From: Flavipsychrobacter sp.
GTDB lineage: Bacteria; Bacteroidota; Bacteroidia; Chitinophagales; Chitinophagaceae
Assembly: GCA_024508935.1 (NCBI GenBank)
Contig: JANINW010000011.1
Location: 321,481-385,480 of the forward strand
Direction of reading: 5' to 3'
DNA length: 64,000 nucleotides
Shown in pieces: positions 7,775 through 16,812 of the stretch. How positions within the stretch are numbered: the first letter of the stretch is position 1; every line of letters starts with the position of its first letter. Below the pieces are notes generated by a model, which was not told the origin of the DNA, did not search any database, and saw only the letters and a program-made list of their open reading frames with translations. The translations under genes were made by a program, and so were the position numbers.

Positions 7775-8542
7775 ATGCAACGAATATTATTCCTGGTTAC
7801 GATAATTTTTGCTTCGCACTTATTGCCAGCGCAGAATATCGGTATAAGGTTAGGGTGCAATTACGGTTATGCCTATAATACTTTAAAATTAGCGCCTAGT
7901 GATCCCAGCTTTATTTCACCTCGAAAACCTATGTCATACTTCATACCGTCTTTCGATATTTATTACAAAAGAAATAGTGCGATTACTTTATCAACTTCAA
8001 TTACTGGTACAGGAGTATTCTATTCTTATTCTTACACTCATTATCCTAAAAACGAAAAAATAATAACTAACATAAGCGAAGGATTTGGCATTCCTCAAGT
8101 ATCTACAAAAATATCTTACGAACCGAAGTTGCCTATGTTTTTGGGGTATAGCGGTTTTTTTAATGTGTATCTCAAGCCAAGATTTTCTATTGGGCCTGCA
8201 TTAAACATTAATACCGATATCTTAAAATATGATTCAAGCAACAATAATGTTATAGGTTCAATAGATACTTCTATTGTAGGACAAAAATGGTATAGATTGA
8301 ATTCATTTGGCGTTGCTTTAAATAACGCCATCGGATTGACTTTTTACCGTTCTAGCAACAAAAAGGAACTGTTTAATATATCGTTAAATTGTAGTAAGGG
8401 ATTTACTCCACTTGCAGAAGTCATAGGACATTATTCGACAGCTTTAGGTAATAAATACTCTTATGCTTTTATAATGCGAGGCACTTATTGGTTCTTGTCG
8501 TTAAGCACTCCTATTACGCTTTACAGGTTTAAGCATAAATAA
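7775..8542 (+). CDS. Hypothetical exported, probable outer membrane beta-barrel protein
   Basis: A 255-residue protein with a clear signal peptide (MQRILFLVTIIFASHLLPAQ) followed by alternating hydrophobic/polar strands ending in aromatic residues, for example NIGIRLGCNYGYAYN at the new N-terminus and RGTYWFLSLSTPITLY at the C-terminus. This is the pattern of the small porin-like beta-barrels common in Bacteroidota (PorT/OmpW-like size), but I cannot place it in a named family. Earlier in-frame starts (TTG 7760, ATG 7763) would only add residues before the signal peptide. Lower GC and unusual codon use relative to the housekeeping genes nearby, together with the broken gene upstream, suggest recent acquisition. 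Confidence 0.6.
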   Translation: MQRILFLVTIIFASHLLPAQNIGIRLGCNYGYAYNTLKLAPSDPSFISPRKPMSYFIPSFDIYYKRNSAITLSTSITGTGVFYSYSYTHYPKNEKIITNISEGFGIPQVSTKISYEPKLPMFLGYSGFFNVYLKPRFSIGPALNINTDILKYDSSNNNVIGSIDTSIVGQKWYRLNSFGVALNNAIGLTFYRSSNKKELFNISLNCSKGFTPLAEVIGHYSTALGNKYSYAFIMRGTYWFLSLSTPITLYRFKHK

Positions 8543-8558
8543 CACTTGTTTTATTCTT

Positions 8559-8598
8559 AGTCCCTTTTGTATCTAAACTATGCAAAAGGGGCTATTTT
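8559..8598 (+). terminator. Terminator-like hairpin after the beta-barrel gene
   Basis: AGTCCCTTTTG (8559-8569) pairs with CAAAAGGGGCT (8583-8593) with one G-T pair and a 13-base loop, followed by ATTTT. Confidence 0.6.
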
Positions 8599-8633
8599 CA
8601 TTATCTTAGATGTCTCGAAATCAAGAATTGATA

Positions 8634-10913
8634 ATGGCACAACATATCCGTAAAGAAGACGCGCTGGAATATCATGAGAAGGGCAGGCCGGGCAAAATAG
8701 AAGTAATACCAACCAAAGAGACCAAAACACAACGCGACCTGGCCCTGGCTTATTCGCCGGGTGTAGCAGAGCCTTGTAAAGAGATACATGAACATCCTGA
8801 TACCGTTTACCGCTACACTGCCAAAGGCAATCTTGTAGCAGTAATAAGCAATGGTACGGCAGTGCTAGGCCTGGGTGATATTGGCCCCGAAGCCTCTAAG
8901 CCGGTAATGGAAGGTAAAGGATTGCTATTCAAAATATTTGCAGATATTGATGTATTCGATATTGAGATCAATGCGCGGGATATAGACCATTTTGTAACCG
9001 TAGTAAAAGCGCTGGAGCCCACTTTTGGTGGCATCAACCTCGAAGACATTAAGGCGCCTGAATGTTTTGAAATAGAGCGCCGGCTGAAAGAGGAAATGAA
9101 TATCCCGCTGATGCACGACGATCAGCATGGTACGGCTATCATATCAGGTGCTGCTTTGCTGAATGCGCTGGAGATCGTAAAGAAGGATATTAGTAGAGTA
9201 AAGTTTGTAGTGAGTGGCGCAGGTGCATCGGCCATTTCCTGCTGCCGTATATACATAGCACTGGGTGCCGATGTGAAGAATATCTACATGTTCGATAGCA
9301 AGGGACTTATCACATCTACACGTACAGACCTCGACCAGCAAAAGCAGCAATTTGCTAACCATGCCGAGGATATGACCCTGGCAGATGCCATGAAGGGCGC
9401 TGATGTTTTTATTGGTCTGTCTAAAGGAAATATCCTCTCTAAAGACATGGTAAAGAGCATGGGTGAAAAACCTATTGTTTTTGCCCTGGCCAATCCTGAC
9501 CCGGAGATACCGTATGAAGATGCGGTAGAAGCAAGGCCAGATGTAATTATGGCCACAGGCCGTAGCGACTATCCTAACCAGGTGAATAATGTACTGGGAT
9601 TCCCCTTTATATTCCGTGGCGCACTGGATGTACGTGCAACAGCCATCAATGAAGAAATGAAACTGGCTGCTGTTAAGGCATTGGCACAATTAGCTAAAGA
9701 GCCGGTGCCCGATATAGTGAATGTAGCCTACAACGAAAAGAGCCTGCATTTCGGGTCTACTTATATTATACCTAAGCCTATAGACCCGCGCCTGCTGGTA
9801 ACCGTTTCACCGGCTGTGGCGAAAGCAGCCATGGATAGCGGAGTAGCGCGCAAGCCTATTACAGATTGGGAAGCCTATGAATCAGAATTATATAACCGCT
9901 TAGGTTCAGATGACAATATCCTGCGCTTTATTACCAATAAGGCCAAGCAGAACCCTAAGCGTGTGGTATTTGCCGAAGCTGAAAATATTAAAGTGCTTAA
10001 GGCTGCGCAAATAGTGAAGGACGAAGGCATAGCCTTGCCGATACTCTTAGGTGAAGAAAGGCGTATCAGGCAAATGATTGCAGAAAATGGCTTATCACTT
10101 ACAGATGTACCGATTATAGATCCGCGCAGTGATGCCCAATGTGAAACACGCGATAAGTATGGTGCTTTGTTTTTCTGGAAACGCCAGCGCAGGGGATATA
10201 ACCTGTACGAAGCACGCAAGATCATGCGTGAACGAACCTATTTCGGCTGTATGATGGTGGAGACCGGGGAGGCAGATGCTTTGATATCAGGACTTACACG
10301 TCAATACCCGAATACACTGCGTCCTGCATTGGAAATAATAGGTATGGGTGATAATGCTAAGCGTGTGGCCGGCATGTATATGATGCTCACTAAAAGAGGA
10401 CCATTATTCTTTGCTGATACAACTGTCAATTTCAATCCTACAGAAGATGAATTGATAGATATCACTTTGCAAACCGCCAGGGCTGTAGAGAATTTTAATA
10501 TTAAGCCAAGAATAGCCATGCTGTCTTATTCCAATTTCGGCAGCAGCGCTTCTCCCGAAGCCATCACCATGCGCAATGCTGTTGCCCGCATTAAAAATAT
10601 GTACCCAGAAATGATCATTGATGGGGAAATGCAGGCTGGTATCGCATTCAATAAAGAATTGCTGAGGGAGAATTACCCGTTCTCTGATCTTATCAATGAA
10701 TCGCCGAACACTTTTATATTTCCCAATCTTGCAGCAGGTAACATAGCCTATCATTTATTGCAGGAAGTAGGTGGCTCTGAAGCGGTAGGGCCTATGCTAT
10801 TGGGTTTGAAAAAGCCCGTATATGTATTGCAACTGGGCAGCAGCGTGAGGCAGATAGTGAACATGGTGGCCATAGCCGTAGTAGAAGCACAAGTGAAATC
10901 GCAAAACGTTTGA
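8634..10913 (+). CDS. maeB: NADP-dependent malic enzyme (MaeB type, fused phosphotransacetylase-like domain)
   Basis: MaeB converts malate to pyruvate and CO2 while reducing NADP, supplying NADPH and pyruvate. The 759-residue protein has a malic enzyme N-terminal domain ([16 protein letters not shown]), the DDQHGTAI metal/substrate region near 160, a Rossmann NADP-binding domain ([11 protein letters not shown]) and, from about residue 430, a phosphate acetyl/butyryltransferase-like domain. This two-part architecture is normal for bacterial MaeB; the C-terminal part is thought to be regulatory (acetyl-CoA). An ATG at 8610 adds 8 residues; the ATG at 8634 matches where relatives begin. The gene overlaps the next by 4 bases. 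Confidence 0.93.
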   Translation: MAQHIRKEDALEYHEKGRPGKIEVIPTKETKTQRDLALAYSPGVAEPCKEIHEHPDTVYRYTAKGNLVAVISNGTAVLGLGDIGPEASKPVMEGKGLLFKIFADIDVFDIEINARDIDHFVTVVKALEPTFGGINLEDIKAPECFEIERRLKEEMNIPLMHDDQHGTAIISGAALLNALEIVKKDISRVKFVVSGAGASAISCCRIYIALGADVKNIYMFDSKGLITSTRTDLDQQKQQFANHAEDMTLADAMKGADVFIGLSKGNILSKDMVKSMGEKPIVFALANPDPEIPYEDAVEARPDVIMATGRSDYPNQVNNVLGFPFIFRGALDVRATAINEEMKLAAVKALAQLAKEPVPDIVNVAYNEKSLHFGSTYIIPKPIDPRLLVTVSPAVAKAAMDSGVARKPITDWEAYESELYNRLGSDDNILRFITNKAKQNPKRVVFAEAENIKVLKAAQIVKDEGIALPILLGEERRIRQMIAENGLSLTDVPIIDPRSDAQCETRDKYGALFFWKRQRRGYNLYEARKIMRERTYFGCMMVETGEADALISGLTRQYPNTLRPALEIIGMGDNAKRVAGMYMMLTKRGPLFFADTTVNFNPTEDELIDITLQTARAVENFNIKPRIAMLSYSNFGSSASPEAITMRNAVARIKNMYPEMIIDGEMQAGIAFNKELLRENYPFSDLINESPNTFIFPNLAAGNIAYHLLQEVGGSEAVGPMLLGLKKPVYVLQLGSSVRQIVNMVAIAVVEAQVKSQNV

Positions 10914-12130
10914 AGCAAAGAATAGCTATTATTGGTGCAGGTGCGGCAGGCAGCTTTGCTGCGGCCAATATTCCTTATAGTGCAGACAGGGAAGTGATCG
11001 TGTTTGAAAAAACAGGTAAGGCATTACAAAAGGTAAAAGTGTCGGGTGGCGGGCGTTGTAATACTACACATGCCTGCTTTGACATTCCTGAATTAGTAAG
11101 CCGATACCCGAGAGGAAAGCAATTACTTAAGAAGTCTTTATACCAGTTTGGCCCGCATGATACCATCAACTGGTTTGGGAAAAGAGGCGTGCAGCTTAAG
11201 GAAGAAGTAGATGGCCGTATGTTCCCCATTACCGATAGTTCTCAAACCATCATTGATTGTATATGGCAGGAAATGATGCACAATAAAGTGCAGGTGCTAT
11301 ATTATAAGGGCATCGAAAGGATTGAGAAGACCGGGAATAGCTTTATACTTCATTTTACAGATAAGAGTACTTACGAAGCAGACAAAGTGCTGATTGCCTG
11401 CGGCGGCTTTCCCAAGGCAGAGCAATATAAATGGCTGCTGGAACTAGGACATACTATTCAAACACCAGCTCCATCCCTGTTTACTTTCAATATACCTAAA
11501 CATCCTATTACCCAATTAATGGGTGTAAGTGTACCCGATGCCGCGGTAAAAGTGAATGGTACCAAAATAGCCGAGCATGGACCATTGCTTATTACACATT
11601 GGGGGTTGAGTGGCCCTGCAGTCTTACGTACTTCTGCGTGGGCTGCCCGTGAATTACAGGAGCGTAATTATGAATTTACTATACAGGTAAATTGGCTGCT
11701 GGATGTAAAAGAAAATGAACTGAAAGAAGAAATAGCGCAGATACGCAAAGATCTCGGGAAACAATTAGTACAGTTTAAAAACCCTTTCAACCTGCCCAGG
11801 CGCTTGTGGGAATACCAATTGCAGCAATGTGGTATAAAGGATGAAATAAAATGGGGTGAACTGCCTGCTGCAGCACAAAACAAACTCATAGAAGCATTGA
11901 TACGTGATACCTACCATATTAAAGGTAAAACTACTTTTAAAGAAGAATTTGTGACTTGCGGGGGTATTACACTATCGGAAATAGATCCGCAAACCATGCA
12001 AAGCAGGGTAGTGCCCGGCCTGTATTTTGCCGGCGAAATAATGGATGTAGACGGCATTACCGGTGGATTTAACTTCCAGCATGCGTGGAGCAGCGGGTAT
12101 ATTGCAGCAAACCACCTTGTAGAAAATTAA
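10910..12130 (+). CDS. YhiN/HI0933-family flavoprotein (NAD(P)/FAD-dependent oxidoreductase)
   Basis: A 406-residue protein beginning with a dinucleotide-binding motif (IAIIGAGAAGSFAA), then the family hallmark KVKVSGGGRCNTTH near 45-58 and a C-terminal FAD-contacting stretch GLYFAGEIMDVDGITGGFNFQ. This matches the HI0933-like group, sometimes called aminoacetone oxidase family; the physiological substrate is not established. The start TTG at 10910 overlaps the maeB stop (TTGA), a translationally coupled arrangement; no ATG precedes the nucleotide-binding motif. It converges with the permease gene and their stop codons overlap. Confidence 0.85.
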   Translation: MKQRIAIIGAGAAGSFAAANIPYSADREVIVFEKTGKALQKVKVSGGGRCNTTHACFDIPELVSRYPRGKQLLKKSLYQFGPHDTINWFGKRGVQLKEEVDGRMFPITDSSQTIIDCIWQEMMHNKVQVLYYKGIERIEKTGNSFILHFTDKSTYEADKVLIACGGFPKAEQYKWLLELGHTIQTPAPSLFTFNIPKHPITQLMGVSVPDAAVKVNGTKIAEHGPLLITHWGLSGPAVLRTSAWAARELQERNYEFTIQVNWLLDVKENELKEEIAQIRKDLGKQLVQFKNPFNLPRRLWEYQLQQCGIKDEIKWGELPAAAQNKLIEALIRDTYHIKGKTTFKEEFVTCGGITLSEIDPQTMQSRVVPGLYFAGEIMDVDGITGGFNFQHAWSSGYIAANHLVEN

Positions 12131-13251
12131 TTATCTGTTACATCCAATGCATCCCTTAGTGCATTCCCTAGAACATTAAATGCATACACCAGTAACATAA
12201 TGGCTATGCCCGGAATAATGGCCAGCATAGGCCGGTTGGTAAGCAGGAAATTATAATGCTCCTTTATCATAAGCCCCCATGATGGCATAGGTGGCTGTAC
12301 GCCTATACCCAGGAAGCTAAGACCGGCTTCTACCAGTATAGCTGTAGCAAAATTACTGGCAGCTATAACCATAATGGGCCCGGCTATATTGGGCAGTATA
12401 TGGCGGAAGATGATGCGCAGGTCATTCAACCCGAGTGCTTTTGCGGCAGTTATATATTCCATTTCGCGCAGTACCAGTACCTGCCCGCGTATAAGCCTGG
12501 CAGCACTTACCCACATAGTTAGGCCTATGGCAATAAATATTTCCCAGAAGCCTTTACCTATGGTAAGAGTAATAGCGAAGACCAATAGAAGAGTAGGAAT
12601 AGACCATAAGATATTTATAACCCACATCACGGTATTATCTACCCAGCCACCAAAGTATCCTGCCACGGCCCCTAATATGATACCGATGGTAAGTGATAAT
12701 ATAACGGCAACAAAACCCACTGCAACACTCACCCTTGAGCCTACCAGCAAGCGCGATAATATATCTCGCCCATACCTGTCTGTACCCAGGTAGAACCGCC
12801 TGTGTTCTATCTGATGCTGCGCAATATACTGTTGCTGCTCCTGCAAGGACAGGACTCTTTTATCCGCAGGGAGTAGTTCCTTTACTGCATAACTTATTGT
12901 ATCCTGTAATCCTTCGTCTATGTAATGGTGAATAACAAGTTTATCTCCTGTGAATTGATATTGGTTGAACGGTACTGCCTGGTAAGCAGAAGGCTTACCG
13001 GTAAACAGGTATGCGAAACTATTTTTATCTTCCTGTATAACACGTTTCGGAACGAGCAGCAGTTCTTTATTAAAACCGGGAGACCTCGCCCCCAGTTCCA
13101 CTATCATCCTGTTGGCATCAGGTGTGGCATCGGGAGCGAATACGTACGCAAATAAAGCCAGCAGGCAAGTAAGCACGATTATTGAAACCGCCACTATAAC
13201 AGATGGCCTGCGCAATAATTTCCGGGTGATACTGGTGTCTGCGTTCGCCAC
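12127..13251 (-). CDS. ABC transporter permease, DppC/OppC type
   Basis: A 374-residue inner membrane protein with one N-terminal transmembrane helix (~18-40), a long periplasmic insert (~41-150), the DppC hallmark YLGTDRYGRDILSRLL, then five more helices carrying the EAA loop (EYITAAKALGLNDLRIIFRH) that contacts the ATPase and the closing GLSFLGIGVQPPMPSWG. DppC-type permeases import di/oligopeptides or nickel with a DppB partner and two ATPases; none is adjacent, so this is an orphan permease. The insert is much longer than the usual 25-40 residues. It begins 5 bases after an M28 peptidase, which could feed it peptides. Confidence 0.88.
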   Translation of the reverse strand: MANADTSITRKLLRRPSVIVAVSIIVLTCLLALFAYVFAPDATPDANRMIVELGARSPGFNKELLLVPKRVIQEDKNSFAYLFTGKPSAYQAVPFNQYQFTGDKLVIHHYIDEGLQDTISYAVKELLPADKRVLSLQEQQQYIAQHQIEHRRFYLGTDRYGRDILSRLLVGSRVSVAVGFVAVILSLTIGIILGAVAGYFGGWVDNTVMWVINILWSIPTLLLVFAITLTIGKGFWEIFIAIGLTMWVSAARLIRGQVLVLREMEYITAAKALGLNDLRIIFRHILPNIAGPIMVIAASNFATAILVEAGLSFLGIGVQPPMPSWGLMIKEHYNFLLTNRPMLAIIPGIAIMLLVYAFNVLGNALRDALDVTDN

Positions 13252-13256
13252 TATGC

Positions 13257-14687
13257 TTATTTAGCCTTTCGTTGAGAATATGGTGTGCTGCCAATGTTCA
13301 TGTCTTTTAACGGCGCGGTTGGCCCCAGGCCATATTTGTCGACAAGGTATACAAAACCGGCAAGCGTTGTTGCTCCTATCTTAAGTTCCCGGTGGTTCAC
13401 ATTTTCAAATACATCCCTGGCAGTATGGTGCAGGTCGAAATATCTTTGAGGGTCGGGCATTAGTCCTGCCACCGGTACACCCATTCTTTGCAGCGGACTT
13501 ATATCTGCGCCCCCTTCATCATGTTCAAAATCATAAACGCCGTATGGCAGGAAAAGATTGCGGAAACCGCGTATCCTTTCTTTTTTGTCCTCGCTCATGT
13601 CCAGGCCAATGCCCCGTGACGAAAAACCGCCCGCATCTGTTTCTATGGCAATGATATGGGGCTCATTCTTCGCTTTAGCAGAATCGCCATAAGCAAAACC
13701 TCCTCTCAACCCATTCTCTTCATTCATAAACAATACAGCACGTATAGTATGTTTGGGGCGTATGCCCAGCGCTTTTAAAGCGCGTATCACTTCTATAGAT
13801 TGCACGCAACCGGCGCCGTCATCGTGGGCTCCTTCTCCAACATCCCAAGAGTCAAGATGCCCGCCTACCACAATAATCTCTTCTGGGTGTTCTGTTCCCT
13901 TTAGTTCGCCAATTACATTGTAAGAGCGAACTGTATCATACATCTTACACTCTGATTGTATTTGAGCTGTAACCATCCCGGCGCGACATTTTGCTTCCAG
14001 CATATCTGCCGACGTATTGCCTATAGCTACTGCCGGTATAGGTTTTACTGTATCGGCATAGCGCATAGAGCCTGTGTGAGGTTCATCATCTACACCTGTA
14101 GATACAGAACGGATGATAACGCCTGCCGCACCTTTCGCAGATGCAATATTGGGAGATAACCACCTGTATCTTCCGGCATCGCCATAGCCTTCAAAAGTAT
14201 TGATAAGATCTTGCCTGAAGCGGTAATTGAAGTAGATGATCTTACCTTCCACCAATCCTTTGTCCAGTTGATCGAACTCATTGATACTATTTACCATTAT
14301 TACCGGTGCCTCTAATATTTTACCATCAGTACCAACTGTATTGCCAATGGATAGCACACGCACTTCGCGGTAGTTTTTGTCTTTGCCGAATTTGAATTTC
14401 AGGTGTTCTTCACCTCTTACCCATCGAGGTACATCTGCAGCCTGCAGCCAAACCATATCAGCACCGGCATCTTCCATTGCGCGCTGGCCCCATTCAACAG
14501 CTTTCACAGCCTGGGGACTTCCGCTAAGGCGATGACCTATTTGTTTGCATAGCACGCGTAAGTCATCGTAGCATTTGCCATGCATCATAATCTCGTCGGA
14601 GATTGAACGCATAACCAAAGAATCGTCTGATTGAGCGAATGTGTTTAGTGAAAGGCAGCAGAGGCCAACAATTATCCATTGTTTCAT
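13257..14687 (-). CDS. Secreted M28-family zinc aminopeptidase/carboxypeptidase
   Basis: A 476-residue exported metallopeptidase. The signal peptide is MKQWIIVGLCCLSLNTFAQ; an in-frame ATG 21 bases upstream (14708) only adds a poor leader. The M28 zinc ligands are visible: GGHLDSWD (His, and Asp in the following GAHDDGAG), MNEENG (catalytic Glu and a ligand), ETDAGG (Asp) and the late LHHTARD (His). A PA-like domain lies between ~110 and 240. The closest group is the PGCP/plasma glutamate carboxypeptidase-like M28 proteins, which cleave dipeptides. It is 5 bases from the DppC-like permease, suggesting peptide breakdown coupled to uptake. Confidence 0.88.
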   Translation of the reverse strand: MKQWIIVGLCCLSLNTFAQSDDSLVMRSISDEIMMHGKCYDDLRVLCKQIGHRLSGSPQAVKAVEWGQRAMEDAGADMVWLQAADVPRWVRGEEHLKFKFGKDKNYREVRVLSIGNTVGTDGKILEAPVIMVNSINEFDQLDKGLVEGKIIYFNYRFRQDLINTFEGYGDAGRYRWLSPNIASAKGAAGVIIRSVSTGVDDEPHTGSMRYADTVKPIPAVAIGNTSADMLEAKCRAGMVTAQIQSECKMYDTVRSYNVIGELKGTEHPEEIIVVGGHLDSWDVGEGAHDDGAGCVQSIEVIRALKALGIRPKHTIRAVLFMNEENGLRGGFAYGDSAKAKNEPHIIAIETDAGGFSSRGIGLDMSEDKKERIRGFRNLFLPYGVYDFEHDEGGADISPLQRMGVPVAGLMPDPQRYFDLHHTARDVFENVNHRELKIGATTLAGFVYLVDKYGLGPTAPLKDMNIGSTPYSQRKAK

Positions 14688-14713
14688 GTTATAAAAATAT
14701 AAAAACAAGCCAG

Positions 14714-14744
14714 TTTGTCTATAATGACAATTTCATTACATTTG
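14714..14744 (+). promoter_or_regulatory. Consensus Bacteroidota promoter for the haem lipoprotein gene
   Basis: TTTG at 14714-14717, a spacer of exactly 19 bases and TACATTTG at 14737-14744 match TTTG-N19-TAnnTTTG perfectly. Transcription would begin near 14750, about 20 bases before the ATG. Confidence 0.85.
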
Positions 14745-14769
14745 TACATACAACATTTAACCGGATACT

Positions 14770-15096
14770 ATGAAGAAATTTACTATTCTTATCATGCTGG
14801 CAACCATAGCAGTTTCAATGGTGCAATGTACCCCTAAGAAAGCAGCTACCACAGAAAAATCACCCTCTGATAAAGTGGCTGATATTAAAAAGAATTATAC
14901 AGAGGCCCAGATGGCGGAAGGTAAAACCTTATTCGAAGCAGATTGTGCCAAATGTCACCGCCTGCACCAGCCTGAAGAACATGATATAGCTAAATGGGAA
15001 AACGTATTACCACGTATGACCAAACGTGCTAAAATGGATGATGCGCAAGCCGGTATGGTAAGGGCATATATCCTGACACATGCTAAGATGAACTAA
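14770..15096 (+). CDS. Monohaem c-type cytochrome lipoprotein
   Basis: A 108-residue periplasmic electron carrier. The leader ends in SMVQC, so Cys20 is the probable lipid anchor. One haem site, CAKCH (Cys59, Cys62, His63), lies in a single cytochrome c domain (~48-108); a methionine in VLPRMTKRAKM is the likely sixth ligand. Size and layout fit the small membrane-anchored cytochromes that pass electrons to a terminal oxidase. It has the best promoter in the window, divergent from the M28 peptidase gene, and is followed by a long perfect hairpin. Confidence 0.88.
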   Translation: MKKFTILIMLATIAVSMVQCTPKKAATTEKSPSDKVADIKKNYTEAQMAEGKTLFEADCAKCHRLHQPEEHDIAKWENVLPRMTKRAKMDDAQAGMVRAYILTHAKMN

Positions 15097-15116
15097 TACG
15101 GAAGATATATAATGCT

Positions 15117-15160
15117 GAACAGCCTATTACTAAAGCTTATGCTATGGTAATAGGCTGTTC
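15117..15160. terminator. Long perfect hairpin after the cytochrome gene
   Basis: GAACAGCCTATTAC (15117-15130) pairs perfectly with GTAATAGGCTGTTC (15147-15160) across a 16-base loop. There is no T tract after it, so it may be an RNA-stabilising or processing hairpin rather than a classical terminator. Confidence 0.55.
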
Positions 15161-15200
15161 GGGTTTAAGTACGGATATTTGCAAAATTGAAAACTGACCG

Positions 15201-16337
15201 ATGAAAATAGGCATTGTTTGTTATCCCACTTTTGGTGGTAGCGGTGTTTTAGCTACGGAATTAGGCATGGCATTGTCTGCCAAGGGGCATGAAGTACATT
15301 TTATCACGTACCAGCAACCGGTAAGGCTGCATTTTCACCCGAATATCTATTACCACGAGGTTACGGTACCTACCTATCCATTGTTTGATTTTCCGCCATA
15401 CGAAACAGCCCTTACCAGCACTATGGTGAATGTGATCATGAACAATAACCTGGACCTGCTGCATGTACACTATGCTATACCGCACGCCTCGGCAGCCTAT
15501 TTTGCAAAGCATATTTTAAAGAAAACAGGGAAGGATATCCCTTACATTACTACACTGCACGGTACGGATATAACCTTGGTGGGTAAGGACCAGACTTATG
15601 CACCGGTAGTTACATTTTCTATCAATGAATCGGATGCTATCACGGCGGTGTCTGATAACCTGAAAGAAGAGACTTATAAATATTTTAAGATAGAAAAGGA
15701 TATACAGGTCATCCCCAACTTTGTAGATACAGAACGTTTTCAGCATAGCAATAAAGAACATTTCAAAAAAATGCTGGCGCCTAATGGCGAACGTATCATG
15801 GCCCACGTTTCTAATTTCCGGAAAGTAAAACGAGTGGAAGATGTGATACGTGTATTTGAGCGGGTTCATGAAAAGATACCTTCAAAACTGCTAATGATAG
15901 GCGATGGACCTGAAAGGCAGAATGCCGAGGAATTGTGCCGCAGCCTGAGCATCTGTAATGATATACGTTTCCTGGGTAAACAGGAACAAATGGATGAGAT
16001 ATTGAGCATCACTGACCTGTTTGTATTGCCATCGCAATATGAAAGTTTTGGATTGTCGGCATTAGAAGCGATGGCTTGTGGTGTACCTGTTATATCTACC
16101 AACGCTGGCGGTTTGCCGGAGATCAACGTACACGGCAAAACAGGTTTCCTGAGTGAAGTAGGGGATATACTTGATATGTCTCAGCATGCACTGGAAATAC
16201 TCAAAGATGATAAGACATTGAAGCATTTTAAGGAACAGGCATTGGAGCATGCACGCGGTTTTAGCAAACAACGTATCATACCCATGTACGAGGCGCTATA
16301 TAATAAAGTACTGGAAGAATATAAAAGCCTGGTGTAA
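15201..16337 (+). CDS. bshA: N-acetyl-alpha-D-glucosaminyl L-malate synthase
   Basis: BshA is the first enzyme of bacillithiol synthesis: a GT4 glycosyltransferase joining UDP-GlcNAc to L-malate. The 378-residue protein opens with the very typical [22 protein letters not shown], has [16 protein letters not shown] near 98, [12 protein letters not shown] near 120, and the GT4 nucleotide-sugar site [18 protein letters not shown] with GGLPE shortly after. Family length is 375-385. No bshB or bshC lies in the window. Its stop codon sits inside the loop of its own terminator. Confidence 0.92.
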   Translation: MKIGIVCYPTFGGSGVLATELGMALSAKGHEVHFITYQQPVRLHFHPNIYYHEVTVPTYPLFDFPPYETALTSTMVNVIMNNNLDLLHVHYAIPHASAAYFAKHILKKTGKDIPYITTLHGTDITLVGKDQTYAPVVTFSINESDAITAVSDNLKEETYKYFKIEKDIQVIPNFVDTERFQHSNKEHFKKMLAPNGERIMAHVSNFRKVKRVEDVIRVFERVHEKIPSKLLMIGDGPERQNAEELCRSLSICNDIRFLGKQEQMDEILSITDLFVLPSQYESFGLSALEAMACGVPVISTNAGGLPEINVHGKTGFLSEVGDILDMSQHALEILKDDKTLKHFKEQALEHARGFSKQRIIPMYEALYNKVLEEYKSLV

Positions 16338-16349
16338 ACCAGGCTTTTT
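16323..16349. terminator. Bidirectional terminator between bshA and the AhpD-like gene
   Basis: AAAAGCCTGG / CCAGGCTTTT is a perfect 10-bp stem with loop TGTAAA, followed by T on one side and preceded by A on the other, so it can serve both convergent genes. The bshA stop TAA (16335-16337) is in the loop. Confidence 0.88.
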
Positions 16350-16361
16350 GCTTTATATAAA

Positions 16362-16715
16362 TTAGTTTTGACCCTGTTCATTTAAGGCTTCCCAATATTC
16401 GGCAGCGCGTCGTGTATGGGGTATTACAATAGTACCACCAACAATATTTGCAACTGCAAATACTTCATACAGCTCATCGGTTGTAACACCTTCTTCATAG
16501 CATTTGCCCACATGGTATTTTATGCAATCGTCGCAGCGCAGTACCATGCTGGCCACCAATCCCAAAAGCTCTTTGGTCTTTACCGGCAGCGCGCCCTCCA
16601 TATAGGTATTGGTATCAAGATTAAACAGGCGGTTGATAACCTTATTTTGCTTGCCCAGTATTACCTCGTTCATCTTTGCGCGGTAGTCGTTAAATTCTTT
16701 TATTATATCACTCAT
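16362..16715 (-). CDS. Carboxymuconolactone decarboxylase/AhpD-family protein
   Basis: A 117-residue protein of the AhpD-like fold. It carries the redox/proton-relay motif LRCDDCIKYHV (CxxC followed by His), typical of alkylhydroperoxidase-like members, and the GGTIVIPHTRRAAEYWEAL C-terminus common in Bacteroidota. It probably acts as a small cytoplasmic peroxidase-related enzyme; a decarboxylase role is unlikely. A second in-frame ATG lies at 16736, but a -7 element at 16734-16741 would put the transcript start downstream of that, so the ATG at 16715 is chosen. Confidence 0.82.
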   Translation of the reverse strand: MSDIIKEFNDYRAKMNEVILGKQNKVINRLFNLDTNTYMEGALPVKTKELLGLVASMVLRCDDCIKYHVGKCYEEGVTTDELYEVFAVANIVGGTIVIPHTRRAAEYWEALNEQGQN

Positions 16716-16733
16716 TATTTGTTTTTTAGTATT

Positions 16734-16741
16734 CAAAACTA
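16734..16741 (-). promoter_or_regulatory. Bacteroidota -7 element for the AhpD-like gene
   Basis: Read on the minus strand, TAGTTTTG matches TAnnTTTG. It decides the start of the gene below it. A -33 TTTG at the right distance was not found. Confidence 0.4.
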
Positions 16742-16812
16742 AGTTAAGAATAGCAAATTGTGGTTAATCTATATTGTGCATGCTTCATTTAAAGAAGCGC
16801 ATAATTCTTTGT

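Noticed and set aside
8610..8633. Upstream ATG of maeB adding 8 residues
   Set aside because: Relatives start close to the ATG at 8634, and a -7-like TATCTTAG directly abuts 8610.
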